Shown here: in pieces, positions 10,872 through 20,086 of the stretch
Layout: each line of letters begins with the position of its first letter
How positions within the stretch are numbered: position 1 is the stretch's first letter
Assembly: GCA_017430835.1 (NCBI GenBank)
Contig: JAFRMD010000082.1
Coordinates: forward strand, 1 to 64,000
Source of the DNA: Methanosphaera sp.
Lineage (GTDB): Archaea; Methanobacteriota; Methanobacteria; Methanobacteriales; Methanobacteriaceae
Length of the DNA stretch: 64,000 nt
Direction of reading: 5' to 3'
Notes under the pieces: model-generated
Seen by the model: the letters and a program-made list of their open reading frames with translations, nothing else
The model's database searches: none
Told to the model about the DNA's origin: nothing
Position numbers and translations under genes: made by a program

Positions 10872-12506
10872 TTAATCCCTTTCATATATTTTTAGTTTAA
10901 ACTCTTCATTATTGTTGTCATATATGGCATGGTAACCATTAATGTTTGTTGTATTGCTTGTTGAATCAATATAATATTTTGCATTTATCTCATTTAGTTT
11001 ATTTTCAAGACTGTCATTATTTGCTGTTAGTACTCGTGGTATTGTAGGATATACATATTTTTTTAAGTACCAGCTAAATGCTACACCTCTATCAGAGGAT
11101 ATGTTATGTTTTGTATAATCTGCATCGTATTCTTTTAGGAATTGGCTCGCCACTTTTTCTTCATGAGTATGTGGATTTTCTTTTGTTATTGATGATATGT
11201 AACTTATATTTACGGGTATTAACAGTAATAGTAGTATTGTCAGTATTATTATGGTTTTTTTCTTGTTCTTAATTATTTGTTGAATTGATTCTATCATGAA
11301 ATATACTAATGGTATAAATATTGGTACTATGTACCTATCAACTTTTACTGGATGATATGAATGCAATATAATGAAAATACCAATCCATAAAAACATAACA
11401 AAGTCTAGTTGATTATCTTTATTTGATAGCCATCTATAATATAAATATAAGATTAACGTAAACAGTAATTCCGTGATGATATAAGATATATGACCATAAC
11501 TAATTATCGCTAAAACACTAAAAATTATAATTAGTGTAATTTTCAAATATCTCCTTTCAACATTACTGCTGGATATGAGAGGATCTATCACAAAATTAAA
11601 TAATGAGATTAAAACCAACAATAATATAACATAGGATAATATTGTGGGATTGTTGTTGGAAGTTGACAACGTATAAAAATATGAGTTATCAACAGTCATA
11701 GAAGTTAAATATTCGGGTAAATGCTGAAAATAATACCATTGATTTAAATCATAGCCAACGTTAACATTAGAAACTTGTGAATTGCTTGAAACTTCAAAGA
11801 ATTGACTGATAAATGGAATGTTTCCTTGATATGAAATATAAACCGAACTGATTACAACCAAGATAATTAAAGCATAAATAATCATTGACAATACCCGTTT
11901 CCTAGTCAACTGGGCTTTCAATTTATCATAATTAATTAATAAATAATACAACATTACAATAAATATGAATCCTTCAGTATACCTGCATAGAAAAGCTACG
12001 ATAAACAATAAAAATGCAGGATAATAGTAGTTGAAATTGTCATTCAATCCTTTAATGGTAAAGTAAAAAGCCCATACACTAAAACATAATGCAGGTAAAT
12101 CATTAGAACCAGTAACAGCCCATGTTACAACTAAAGATAACATGGAAAAGATAATGCTGCCCAGAAAAGATAGTTCTGGAGAATACTTTTCATTTAATAA
12201 CAAGTATAATCCAATTATGAGAAATACAAATAAAATTCCACAAACGGCAAATAATGTATTTTCTGAAATAAAACCTAATTGGAATGGAATTGAAGTGATG
12301 AGTGATAGTATTGGTGGAACACCCAACTGACTTCCAATATTTATGTGGGAAAAAAGCATGGCATTTTGAAGATAAACAAAAATATCCCAATAACTGACTC
12401 CAATGATGCTTTGACAATAAACAAGTATTGAAGAGTATATTATCATAATTAATGATAATATTCCAAGTAACTTTGTTTTCAATGGATAATCTTCTATAAT
12501 GTTCAT
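10872..12506 (-). CDS. GT-C type membrane glycosyltransferase, paralogue 2
   Basis: 544 residues with about a dozen hydrophobic segments and a C-terminal extracellular part. An acidic motif in the first outside loop (SYWDIFVYLQN) and conserved CRYTEG and DRYIVPIF segments match polyprenyl-phosphate-sugar glycosyltransferases of the GT-C fold (PMT/ArnT style). It should move a sugar from a lipid-phosphate donor to a protein or lipid on the outer membrane face. Its ATG overlaps the stop of the upstream paralogue by ATGA, so translation is probably coupled. With adhesins full of N-sequons in this genome, a role in surface glycosylation is attractive but inferred. Confidence 0.7.
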   Translation of the reverse strand: MNIIEDYPLKTKLLGILSLIMIIYSSILVYCQSIIGVSYWDIFVYLQNAMLFSHINIGSQLGVPPILSLITSIPFQLGFISENTLFAVCGILFVFLIIGLYLLLNEKYSPELSFLGSIIFSMLSLVVTWAVTGSNDLPALCFSVWAFYFTIKGLNDNFNYYYPAFLLFIVAFLCRYTEGFIFIVMLYYLLINYDKLKAQLTRKRVLSMIIYALIILVVISSVYISYQGNIPFISQFFEVSSNSQVSNVNVGYDLNQWYYFQHLPEYLTSMTVDNSYFYTLSTSNNNPTILSYVILLLVLISLFNFVIDPLISSSNVERRYLKITLIIIFSVLAIISYGHISYIITELLFTLILYLYYRWLSNKDNQLDFVMFLWIGIFIILHSYHPVKVDRYIVPIFIPLVYFMIESIQQIIKNKKKTIIILTILLLLLIPVNISYISSITKENPHTHEEKVASQFLKEYDADYTKHNISSDRGVAFSWYLKKYVYPTIPRVLTANNDSLENKLNEINAKYYIDSTSNTTNINGYHAIYDNNNEEFKLKIYERD

Positions 12507-14308
12507 AATTTTCCACCATTTGTTTTGTTAAATTCGTCAATCTCTCTTTGTAATCTATTGTTATATTCTTTAGTGTAAATATATGTGGGACCATTTTTTT
12601 TCAAATACTTATTTTCATATATTTCAACGCTTCCAATTTTTTTAATCTTTACAAGTCCAGGGTAATCAAATTTAGTACTATGGGTACAATCAATATAATA
12701 TGAACTTGCATAATGACTATTATTTCTTGACAGAATTTCCCTACTGAATTCTGCAATGGATGAAGCATTAGACGTATCAGGAACACCCCTTTGACAAAAG
12801 ATATTCATATACCATGAAACTCCTGGCCAATCGTCAGAATGAATAAGCGTATTGTTGGTAATATTGTCATAATTTTTTAACCATTCACAGGCATCCTTAA
12901 TATCAGCGTAATCATTCTCCTCTGGAACGTTATTTGCAAAAACTAATGTGTTTGATAATAAGAATAAGATAATTAATGCCGTAATTATCTTTGAAACTTT
13001 AGTTTTATTCCATTTAAATCTTTCGTCTAGTTTAATAAATATTTCATTCAATGAATATGTTATGAAGTATGCTATAAATGGAAGTACTGTAATGAAGTAT
13101 CGATCATTTTTGGTAAATAGTATTGACTGGAAGACTAGGTATATAATGAATAATTCTAACATTGTAAAGTCAATGTCTATGTTTTCAATATTATAATCAT
13201 TTAATAAGTGATAGAATATACACAAGCAAATTAATGAAATTAATGAGCTAAATATGTATGATATATTACCAATGGTAATTAAGCCAATTAAGGCCAATAT
13301 TGATCCTGCTGTCAATAATAACTTTTTATTTTTGTTAAATTGAATCTTGCTCTCTTTTACTTTGGAATAAATATTGTAAATCAGCAGTATTATTCCAAAA
13401 ATGAATAATGCAATGTATATATAAGATACTATGGAGGGAGTGTTTCCCATTGGATTAACTATAACATTAAAGTTGTTAACATTTTTTGGTACAGTACTTA
13501 AAAGGTAATTTGGAATGTGTTTAATGTAATACCAGCTATCCGGTAAAAAACCTGCATCAAGAACAACAGTATTTGAAACAGTTCCACTAAATTGTCCCAA
13601 AAATGGGAAAGGGGTATCTAAATGCTTGTTGAATTCATATAAGAACCAGCTAATGCTAATAATTCCGATTATGCTACCAGTGATTATGTACTTAATTTCC
13701 TTTAAGTTAACTCTATTTATAATCCAGTACAATAATATTGCAAATAGCATTACTCCTGCCGTGTAACGTGACAAGAAGGAATAAGCTGCTATAGGCAGGG
13801 CTAAAATGTATAATTTATTGTTGTATTTGTGTGAAATAAATATGAAGTACATGCTTAGAAGTGTACCAGTAGTACCAAGGATATCATTTCCACCGATAGC
13901 AACCCATGAATAGAGTAGTGTAAATGTGGAATAAATTATACTTCCAACTAGACTTACATTATGCTTGAATTTTAATCTGAGAATTAAATAAAAGGATATT
14001 GCCCCTAAAATGTAAAATATAACATCAACATTGAATATTGCTCTTTGATATGGATGTCCTGCAAGCAAAAACAATTTGGATAATAATACGGGAAGAACCG
14101 GTGCAATACTTGGAACGTCTCCCCATCCCATTTTAGCAAAATTCCTACCATTTTCTAAGTATAAGAATGTATCCCAATTCCCTATTCCAACTTTATATTG
14201 TATAAGTAATTTAGGAATAGAGATTGCTAATAGAAACAGGATCAATATTATTAGATATTTTAAATCTTTCTTATTATCTGTGATAAAAATTTTAAGATTA
14301 TTTATCAA
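12503..14308 (-). CDS. GT-C type membrane glycosyltransferase, paralogue 1
   Basis: 601 residues, multi-spanning, homologous along its length to the next gene. Shared motifs are GNWDTFLYLENG in the first outer loop, GGNDILGTTG, LSRYTAG and DRYFITVLPF. It is expected to be a polyprenyl-phosphate-sugar-dependent glycosyltransferase. The start is TTG 14308, placed 9 nt after AAGGAG (14318-14323); no ATG or GTG lies near the N-terminus. A C-terminal hydrophilic tail rich in Lys/Asn follows the last membrane segment. First gene of a probable three-gene transcript. Donor and acceptor are unknown. Confidence 0.7.
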   Translation of the reverse strand: MINNLKIFITDNKKDLKYLIILILFLLAISIPKLLIQYKVGIGNWDTFLYLENGRNFAKMGWGDVPSIAPVLPVLLSKLFLLAGHPYQRAIFNVDVIFYILGAISFYLILRLKFKHNVSLVGSIIYSTFTLLYSWVAIGGNDILGTTGTLLSMYFIFISHKYNNKLYILALPIAAYSFLSRYTAGVMLFAILLYWIINRVNLKEIKYIITGSIIGIISISWFLYEFNKHLDTPFPFLGQFSGTVSNTVVLDAGFLPDSWYYIKHIPNYLLSTVPKNVNNFNVIVNPMGNTPSIVSYIYIALFIFGIILLIYNIYSKVKESKIQFNKNKKLLLTAGSILALIGLITIGNISYIFSSLISLICLCIFYHLLNDYNIENIDIDFTMLELFIIYLVFQSILFTKNDRYFITVLPFIAYFITYSLNEIFIKLDERFKWNKTKVSKIITALIILFLLSNTLVFANNVPEENDYADIKDACEWLKNYDNITNNTLIHSDDWPGVSWYMNIFCQRGVPDTSNASSIAEFSREILSRNNSHYASSYYIDCTHSTKFDYPGLVKIKKIGSVEIYENKYLKKNGPTYIYTKEYNNRLQREIDEFNKTNGGKL

Positions 14309-14548
14309 GATTTTTTTCTCCTTATTTAATCTGTTAATATACTTATTTATTATGCATTTGAGTTAAATTTTGTTAAAAATAGTAGGTTGAAATAATAAGG
14401 TTATAAAAAGAAAAGATTAATTTAACAGTGTTATTTAAAAAATAAAAAAATAATACCAGATTAAATTCTTAAATGTCAAAAATTATTGAATATACTGGAT
14501 GTTATTCAAATATTATTAGTTTTTAAGTAGTTAAATGGTAGTAATAAT

Positions 14549-14758
14549 TTAAAATTTTAGTTTTAAAGCTAATTGGATATCTGATGCTTTCACGGTTTTT
14601 CTACCGGAATGATTTGCAATTTTTACTGCTTCTTCAGCAATAGATTCTCCAAGTTCTGATAATTTTTTTGATAATTCGATTTTTGCATCTTTTGTTGCTC
14701 GTGGAGCACCACCATTAGATAAAATTCTGCCTATTGGGGCAATTGGTAAGGTTTCCAT
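14549..14758 (-). CDS. Archaeal histone
   Basis: 69 residues with the complete histone fold of HMf/HMt type: an N-terminal LPIAPIGRIL helix, GAPRATKDAKIELSKKL, and the C-terminal SGRKTVKASDIQLAL. It forms dimers and longer polymers that wrap DNA. The start at 14758 is preceded by GGAGTGAT with ideal spacing. An in-frame ATG six codons upstream overlaps this ribosome binding site and is unlikely to be used. The gene is monocistronic and flanked by gene-free sequence on both sides. Confidence 0.95.
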   Translation of the reverse strand: METLPIAPIGRILSNGGAPRATKDAKIELSKKLSELGESIAEEAVKIANHSGRKTVKASDIQLALKLKF

Positions 14759-14794
14759 AATATCACTCCTATACAATTAAATATATTTTTGTAG

Positions 14795-14804
14795 TATTTA
14801 TATG
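14795..14804 (-). promoter_or_regulatory. TATA box of the histone gene
   Basis: Read on the minus strand this is CATATAAATA, a near-ideal archaeal TATA box. It lies about 40 nt before the start codon, which would put transcription start near 14772-14775, just before the GGAGTGAT ribosome binding site. Confidence 0.6.
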
Positions 14805-15493
14805 TATTGTTTTCTATATTCAAAAAAAAATAACTAGGTAATTGATTATACGGGACTAATTATTTTGGTATTTGAACAAATATCAATAATCATTAAGTTT
14901 TTTTACATTATATCATTTTATCGTTATTTTTATAAAATGATAAAATGAGTTTTTTAAATAGTATCTATACTCTTTTTCTAGTATAACTTGAACCATATAT
15001 AAAAAGAGAATTACAGCATTAATTATACATTAAATCAAATAAAAAAACCTATTATTTAATATTTTAAATTACTAGGTTAAAAGATGTATATTATTTGATA
15101 AATTTTTATATAAAGTTATTTTTTTGTTTAATTAATATTTTAGTTCAAGCTATTAATTAAGGGACTAAAATAAACATCTTAAATTACTTTATTAAAATGG
15201 AAAATATGTATTTTATATGTATAACAAATATTTTTTATTATCATTTAAAATATTAATCATTGTTTAAAATTTTTAATATTTTTTTAAAAATTATTTAAAA
15301 CTTATAGAAGTTTTTTTAATTATCAAGATTATTATTGCATGTCCTTATTTTCTAAATAAACTCTCTAAATAATAAAATTTATTTATAATACAAAACATAA
15401 TTAGATAATGATAAATCATTATATTAACGATATTTTTAAACTTAACTTTTCATAAAATCATAACATAAAAGAGAAAATAATGGGGAATAAATT
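14805..15493. other. Long AT-rich intergenic region between histone and Rli1 genes
   Basis: About 690 nt between divergent genes without a coding frame that I can support. It is extremely AT-rich. It holds a perfect 9-bp inverted repeat, TCATTTTAT (14913-14921) and ATAAAATGA (14932-14940), followed at once by a second TAAAATGA. Upstream elements of both genes must lie here. I see no tRNA, CRISPR or origin-type repeats. Confidence 0.5.
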
Positions 15494-17269
15494 TTGTCTC
15501 GAATAGCAATATTAGAAAAAGATAAATGTCAACCAAAAAAATGTAACTACGCCTGTATAGAATACTGTCCGGGAGTAAGAATGGAAGAAGACACAATAAT
15601 AGTGGGTGAAGATAAAAAACCAATAATATCCGAAGAATTATGTTCAGGATGTGGAATATGCGTAAATCGCTGTGTATTCAATGCAATAAGTATCATAAAC
15701 TTACCTGAAGTACTGACAGAACAACCAATACATAGATACGGACAAAACAGTTTTGAACTGTTTGGAATGCCAACTATAGAAGAAGGATCAGTAGTAGGAT
15801 TACTGGGACCAAACGGTATAGGAAAATCAACAATACTAAACATTCTCTCAGGACAAATAATACCAAACTTTGGAAAATACGAACAAGAGGGAACCTGGGA
15901 AGAAGTAATAGAATACTTCAAAGGATCACAACTACAAAACTACTTCAAAAAACTAAGCAACAATGAAATAAAAGTATCATTCAAACCACAAATGGTAGAC
16001 CAACTACCTAAAGTCGTTAAAGGAAAAGTATCCGAATTACTAGAAGGAGTAGATGAAAGAAATAAAATGGATGAAGTAGTAGAAAAACTAGAACTTAAAA
16101 ACACATTAGACAGAAAACTGGGAAAACTATCTGGTGGAGAACTACAAAGAATAGCAATAGCAGCATCAGTCCTGAAAGATGCAAATTTCTACTACATAGA
16201 CGAACCAACCTCATGGTTAGATGTAAAACAAAGACTAAATACAGTAGAAGTAATAAGAGACCTTACAGCAGAAAACCGTAATGTATTAGTAATAGAACAC
16301 GACCTGGCAACACTTGATGCAATGAGTGACTACGTACACGTAATGTATGGTGAAGAAGGAGCATACGGTGTAGTAAGTAAACTAAGAGGAGTAAGAGTTG
16401 GAATAAATGCTTATATTAATGGATTCCTAAATGAAGAAAACATAAGAATAAGAAAACAACCAATAGAATTTGAAATAAGACCACCAAGTGATCTAATAGA
16501 ATCTGAAACAATAACAACATACACAGACTTCCACAAAAAATACGATAATTTTGAATTAATGGTTGATGAAGGGGAAATAAAACAAAGTCAAGTAATCACA
16601 GCATTCGGACCAAACGGTATAGGAAAAACAACATATGCAAAAATATTGGCAGGAATAACAAAACCTGACTCCGGAGAAATAGCCGAAGAAATAGAAATAG
16701 CATACAAACCACAATATATCCTATCCGATTTCGAAGGAACAGTACAGGACTTCCTATTTATGCACGCAAAAGGATACGGAACAAATGTATTTAAAACAGA
16801 CATCTCAAAACCATTTGACCTTGAAAAAATAATAGACAAACAAGTAAACAAACTATCTGGTGGAGAACTACAAAGACTAGCAACAGCAGTAACATTATCA
16901 CAAGAAGCAGACCTCTATGTATTGGATGAACCAACAGCATTCCTGGATGTAGAACAAAGATTAAAAATAGCAAAAGCAATTAAACATGTAATCATGAGGG
17001 ATGATACATCAGCGTTAATTATAGACCACGATATAGTATTCATAGATTACATATCAGATAGAGCAATGGTATTTTACGGAGAATCAGGACGAACAGGACA
17101 TGCAACAGCACCAATTAACCTACGGGATGCAATGAACAAATTCTTATCAGAAGTAAAAATAACATTCAGAAGAGATAAGGAAACAAACAGACCAAGAGTA
17201 AACAAACTAGAAAGTTATCTGGACAGAGAACAAAAAGAAAAAGGAGAATATTATTACTTGGAAGAATAA
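15494..17269 (+). CDS. ABCE1/Rli1 ribosome-recycling ATPase
   Basis: 591 residues, full family length. The N-terminal ferredoxin-like domain has two cysteine clusters ([15 protein letters not shown] and [11 protein letters not shown]) for two 4Fe-4S centres. Two ABC ATPase domains follow, each with Walker A GPNGIGK (near residues 103 and 374), signature LSGGEL and a DEPT Walker B. The protein splits post-termination ribosomes in archaea and eukaryotes. The start is TTG 15494 with GGGG 8 nt upstream; no ATG is available in the first 30 codons. A radical SAM gene follows within 30 nt and is probably co-transcribed. Confidence 0.95.
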   Translation: MSRIAILEKDKCQPKKCNYACIEYCPGVRMEEDTIIVGEDKKPIISEELCSGCGICVNRCVFNAISIINLPEVLTEQPIHRYGQNSFELFGMPTIEEGSVVGLLGPNGIGKSTILNILSGQIIPNFGKYEQEGTWEEVIEYFKGSQLQNYFKKLSNNEIKVSFKPQMVDQLPKVVKGKVSELLEGVDERNKMDEVVEKLELKNTLDRKLGKLSGGELQRIAIAASVLKDANFYYIDEPTSWLDVKQRLNTVEVIRDLTAENRNVLVIEHDLATLDAMSDYVHVMYGEEGAYGVVSKLRGVRVGINAYINGFLNEENIRIRKQPIEFEIRPPSDLIESETITTYTDFHKKYDNFELMVDEGEIKQSQVITAFGPNGIGKTTYAKILAGITKPDSGEIAEEIEIAYKPQYILSDFEGTVQDFLFMHAKGYGTNVFKTDISKPFDLEKIIDKQVNKLSGGELQRLATAVTLSQEADLYVLDEPTAFLDVEQRLKIAKAIKHVIMRDDTSALIIDHDIVFIDYISDRAMVFYGESGRTGHATAPINLRDAMNKFLSEVKITFRRDKETNRPRVNKLESYLDREQKEKGEYYYLEE

Positions 17270-17298
17270 AAATATTCTTTCTAATGAAGGTGATAAAG

Positions 17299-18468
17299 AT
17301 GCATGTAATGATAGTGCCAACAATGGGATGTCCGGCAAAATGCAGTTACTGCTGGAACTCAGAAACAGTATCAACAGTAATGACAAACGAAACAATGGAC
17401 GAACTTGTTGAATGGCTAAAAGAATTCAGACAAGAACCAGTAACATTCACATTTCATGGAGGAGAACCACTACTCGCAGGATATGACTTTTATGAACATG
17501 CATTAAAACAAATGTCCACACAATTATCACATTTATACCCCGCATATGCAATACAAACAAACCTATGGTTATTAGATGAAAAACTAGCAACACTATTTAA
17601 AAAATATGAAATACCAATAGGAAGTAGTCTTGACGGTCCAAAAGAACTAAATGACAGCCAAAGAGGAATTGGCTATTATGACAAAACATTGCAGGGTTAC
17701 GAAATTGCAAAAAAACATGGACTAAGAACAAGTTTCATAAGCACATTCACAAATTACTCAATAAAACATAAAGAAGAAATATTCGAATTCTTCAAAGAAA
17801 ACGGATTGAACCTGAAAATACACCCTGCACTTCCATCACTTAAAGATGATAATGGAGATGAATTTGCACTGGAACCAAAAGACTATGGGGAATTAATGAT
17901 ATACTTGTTAAATCAGTATCTGGATTTAGCAGACACAATAGAACTAAAAAACTTGGACCATCTATGCAAGGGGGTATTCATGAAAAGAGGTTTTGTATGT
18001 ACCTATGTTGACTGTATGGACAGCACATTTGCAATTGGACCTAATGGAAAAATATATCCCTGTTACAGATTTGTCGACATGCCAGAATATGAAATAGGGC
18101 ATGTAAAAGACAAACCCACATACGAAGAACTAATGAACACAAAGGCAGAAAAACTATTGCAGGAATACAAAAGATTTGTTGATGAAGACTGTAAAGAATG
18201 CAAACATATAGACTACTGTAGGGGTGGATGTCCATACAATGCATTGGCAGTAAGCGGTCATGAAATAAAGAATGTAGACCCTCACTGTGAAGCATACAAA
18301 ATGATATTTGACAAGATAGACGAACTAATGAACCAAAAACTAGACTTTGCATTTGAAGAGCTAGACCAAACAGTAGAGAAAGACTTTAACTTCACACTAA
18401 ATGTGGGCTTTGAAAACATGCCAAAGGAAGGAAAAAAATTCACAGTAATGGACATTGCAATGAAATAA
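17299..18468 (+). CDS. Radical SAM/SPASM protein
   Basis: 389 residues from ATG 17299, chosen because AAGGTGAT stands 4 nt before it; an in-frame ATG at 17284 lies upstream of that site. The radical SAM cluster motif CPAKCSYC is at residues 11-18, followed by the GGEPLLAG motif. The C-terminal part has extra cysteines of a SPASM domain (CTYVDC, PCYRF, CKECKHIDYCRGGCPYN, then HCEAY) for auxiliary 4Fe-4S clusters. This layout is that of anaerobic sulfatase-maturating and peptide-modifying enzymes. No sulfatase and no obvious precursor peptide gene is adjacent, so the substrate is unknown. It is probably co-transcribed with the Rli1 gene. Confidence 0.8.
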   Translation: MHVMIVPTMGCPAKCSYCWNSETVSTVMTNETMDELVEWLKEFRQEPVTFTFHGGEPLLAGYDFYEHALKQMSTQLSHLYPAYAIQTNLWLLDEKLATLFKKYEIPIGSSLDGPKELNDSQRGIGYYDKTLQGYEIAKKHGLRTSFISTFTNYSIKHKEEIFEFFKENGLNLKIHPALPSLKDDNGDEFALEPKDYGELMIYLLNQYLDLADTIELKNLDHLCKGVFMKRGFVCTYVDCMDSTFAIGPNGKIYPCYRFVDMPEYEIGHVKDKPTYEELMNTKAEKLLQEYKRFVDEDCKECKHIDYCRGGCPYNALAVSGHEIKNVDPHCEAYKMIFDKIDELMNQKLDFAFEELDQTVEKDFNFTLNVGFENMPKEGKKFTVMDIAMK

Positions 18469-18540
18469 CTGAAGAATTCATGTTTTGTTATAACTCTTTA
18501 CAAATTTTTTCCAGTGGGGGTTAATATTTTTATAATTTTT

Positions 18541-18620
18541 ATTTTTTTTACCTGTCATAGGAAAAAACTTCATATTTTTAATTTTTTTTACCTGTCATAG
18601 GAAGAAACTTTTATAAACTA
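18541..18620. repeat. 40-bp direct repeat, two copies plus a degenerate third
   Basis: The 30-nt blocks 18541-18570 and 18581-18610 differ at a single base. Each begins with an oligo-T run and contains ACCTGTCATAGGAA. The period is 40 nt. A weaker third version (AACTAACATTAG, from about 18631) keeps nearly the same phase. The block lies between the radical SAM gene and the ATPase gene, 60-140 nt before the latter. The T runs could also terminate the upstream transcript. Confidence 0.8.
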
Positions 18621-18681
18621 TATTTTTTATAACTAACATTAGAAAAAAATATGTGAATAATGATGGAAAGGTTGTTTAATC

Positions 18682-19896
18682 ATGGTTCGAAGAAAGGAAT
18701 ATATGGATAAATTATATAAATTAAAAGATACTGATGATGTTAAAATAATTACTGGTGCAAGACGTTCTGGAAAAACTCATTTAATAAAAGAATTTATGAA
18801 AGAATTAAAAGAAGATAATGTAAACACTGAAAATATAATTTTTATTTCATTTGAATCTAATAAGTACAAACATATTCGTAATGATTTGGAATTAGATTCA
18901 TTAGTTTATAAACTTACTGAAAATTTAACAGGGAAGTTATATTTATTTTTCGATGAAGTTCATAAAGTGTCTAATTGGGAAGAAAGTATTAATGGTTATA
19001 GAGTGGATTTAGACGCAGATATTTATGTTACAGGATCTTATGGACAAATGCTAAATGGTATCAATTCATCAGTATTGTCGGGTAGATATATTCGAATCAA
19101 AATTTATCCTTTTTCATTTAGTGAAACATTAACATATTATGAAGAAAACAATTATCCAATAAATTCAGCTACTCAACAAGAAATATTTGAGGAATATTTA
19201 TCTTTTGGTGGTTTTCCAGGTCATTTTAAATATGATGGTGAAGAAAAAATAGACTATTTGTCTGATGTATATGATTCAATAATGCTTAAGGATATATTTG
19301 ATATAGAAGTGGTAAGTTCGATAGAGTTATATCGTAGATTAATGGAGTTTATGATAAGTAATATTGGAAATGAATTCTCTGTAAGTTCAATAACTAAGTT
19401 TTTAAAAAATGAAAAAAGAAGTCCTAAAAATGAAACTATTATGAATTATTTGATGTATGCTTCAAATGCTTATTTATTATATAAAGTTAAACGTAAAGAT
19501 ATCAAAGGTAAAGAAATACTTAAAACTCTTGAAAAGTATTATATAGTTGATCCAGGTTTTTATTACCTATTTTATGATGAAACAAAAAGAGATTTGGGAC
19601 AATTACTAGAAAACATAGTTTATTTAGAATTTCTTCGTAGGGGGTATGAAATCACAATAGGTAAAATATATAATTTAGAAGTGGATTTTGTCTGTGAAAA
19701 ACCGGGAAAAACAGTTTATGTTCAAGTATCAAAATCTATAATGGATGATAGAACCAAAGAAAGAGAGTTTAAATCATTAGAAAAAATAAATGATAATTAC
19801 TCTAAATATGTTTTTACATTAGATACTATTAACATGTCAAGAAATGGAATAATCCATCAAAATATTATGGATTTTCTTTTAACACGTGAAATTTAA
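18682..19896 (+). CDS. AAA_14/DUF4143 ATPase
   Basis: 404 residues. Walker A GARRSGKT near residues 25-32 and Walker B LYLFFDEVHK near 88-97 belong to an AAA-type P-loop domain, followed by a GSYGQML sensor-like segment. The C-terminal DUF4143 part ends in a nuclease-like strand pattern (EVDFVCE then VYVQVS) that recalls the PD-(D/E)xK core. Such orphan ATPases occur in many copies in archaea and anaerobic bacteria; their function is not established. The ATG at 18682 follows AAGGTTG. The gene stands alone behind the 40-bp repeat. Confidence 0.75.
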   Translation: MVRRKEYMDKLYKLKDTDDVKIITGARRSGKTHLIKEFMKELKEDNVNTENIIFISFESNKYKHIRNDLELDSLVYKLTENLTGKLYLFFDEVHKVSNWEESINGYRVDLDADIYVTGSYGQMLNGINSSVLSGRYIRIKIYPFSFSETLTYYEENNYPINSATQQEIFEEYLSFGGFPGHFKYDGEEKIDYLSDVYDSIMLKDIFDIEVVSSIELYRRLMEFMISNIGNEFSVSSITKFLKNEKRSPKNETIMNYLMYASNAYLLYKVKRKDIKGKEILKTLEKYYIVDPGFYYLFYDETKRDLGQLLENIVYLEFLRRGYEITIGKIYNLEVDFVCEKPGKTVYVQVSKSIMDDRTKEREFKSLEKINDNYSKYVFTLDTINMSRNGIIHQNIMDFLLTREI

Positions 19897-20086
19897 TTTT
19901 TGATTAAACGAATATTTTCTAAGAAAAAATATATAATTCTTTTTGTATCAATGTTATTTTAAATTCATAAAATATGAATATATCCTGTTTTTATCACTGT
20001 TTAATGTTGATTAAATTGTATTTAAGTAATACTGCACATATTTAGTTTTGTCAAAAAAAGTAGTATTTGGGTGGTTAGATAAATAA

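Noticed and set aside
12190..12594. 134-residue minus-strand frame overlapping both GT-C genes
   Set aside because: It covers the junction of two well-supported genes in another frame and looks like no protein family.
18491..18530. Tiny frame (MFCYNSLQ...) as precursor peptide of the radical SAM enzyme
   Set aside because: Only 14 codons, no ribosome binding site and no features of known precursor peptides.
18541..18642. Repeat block as a CRISPR array
   Set aside because: Only two good copies with 10-nt gaps that are themselves AT-rich and alike; spacers of a CRISPR array are longer and unrelated, and no cas gene is present.
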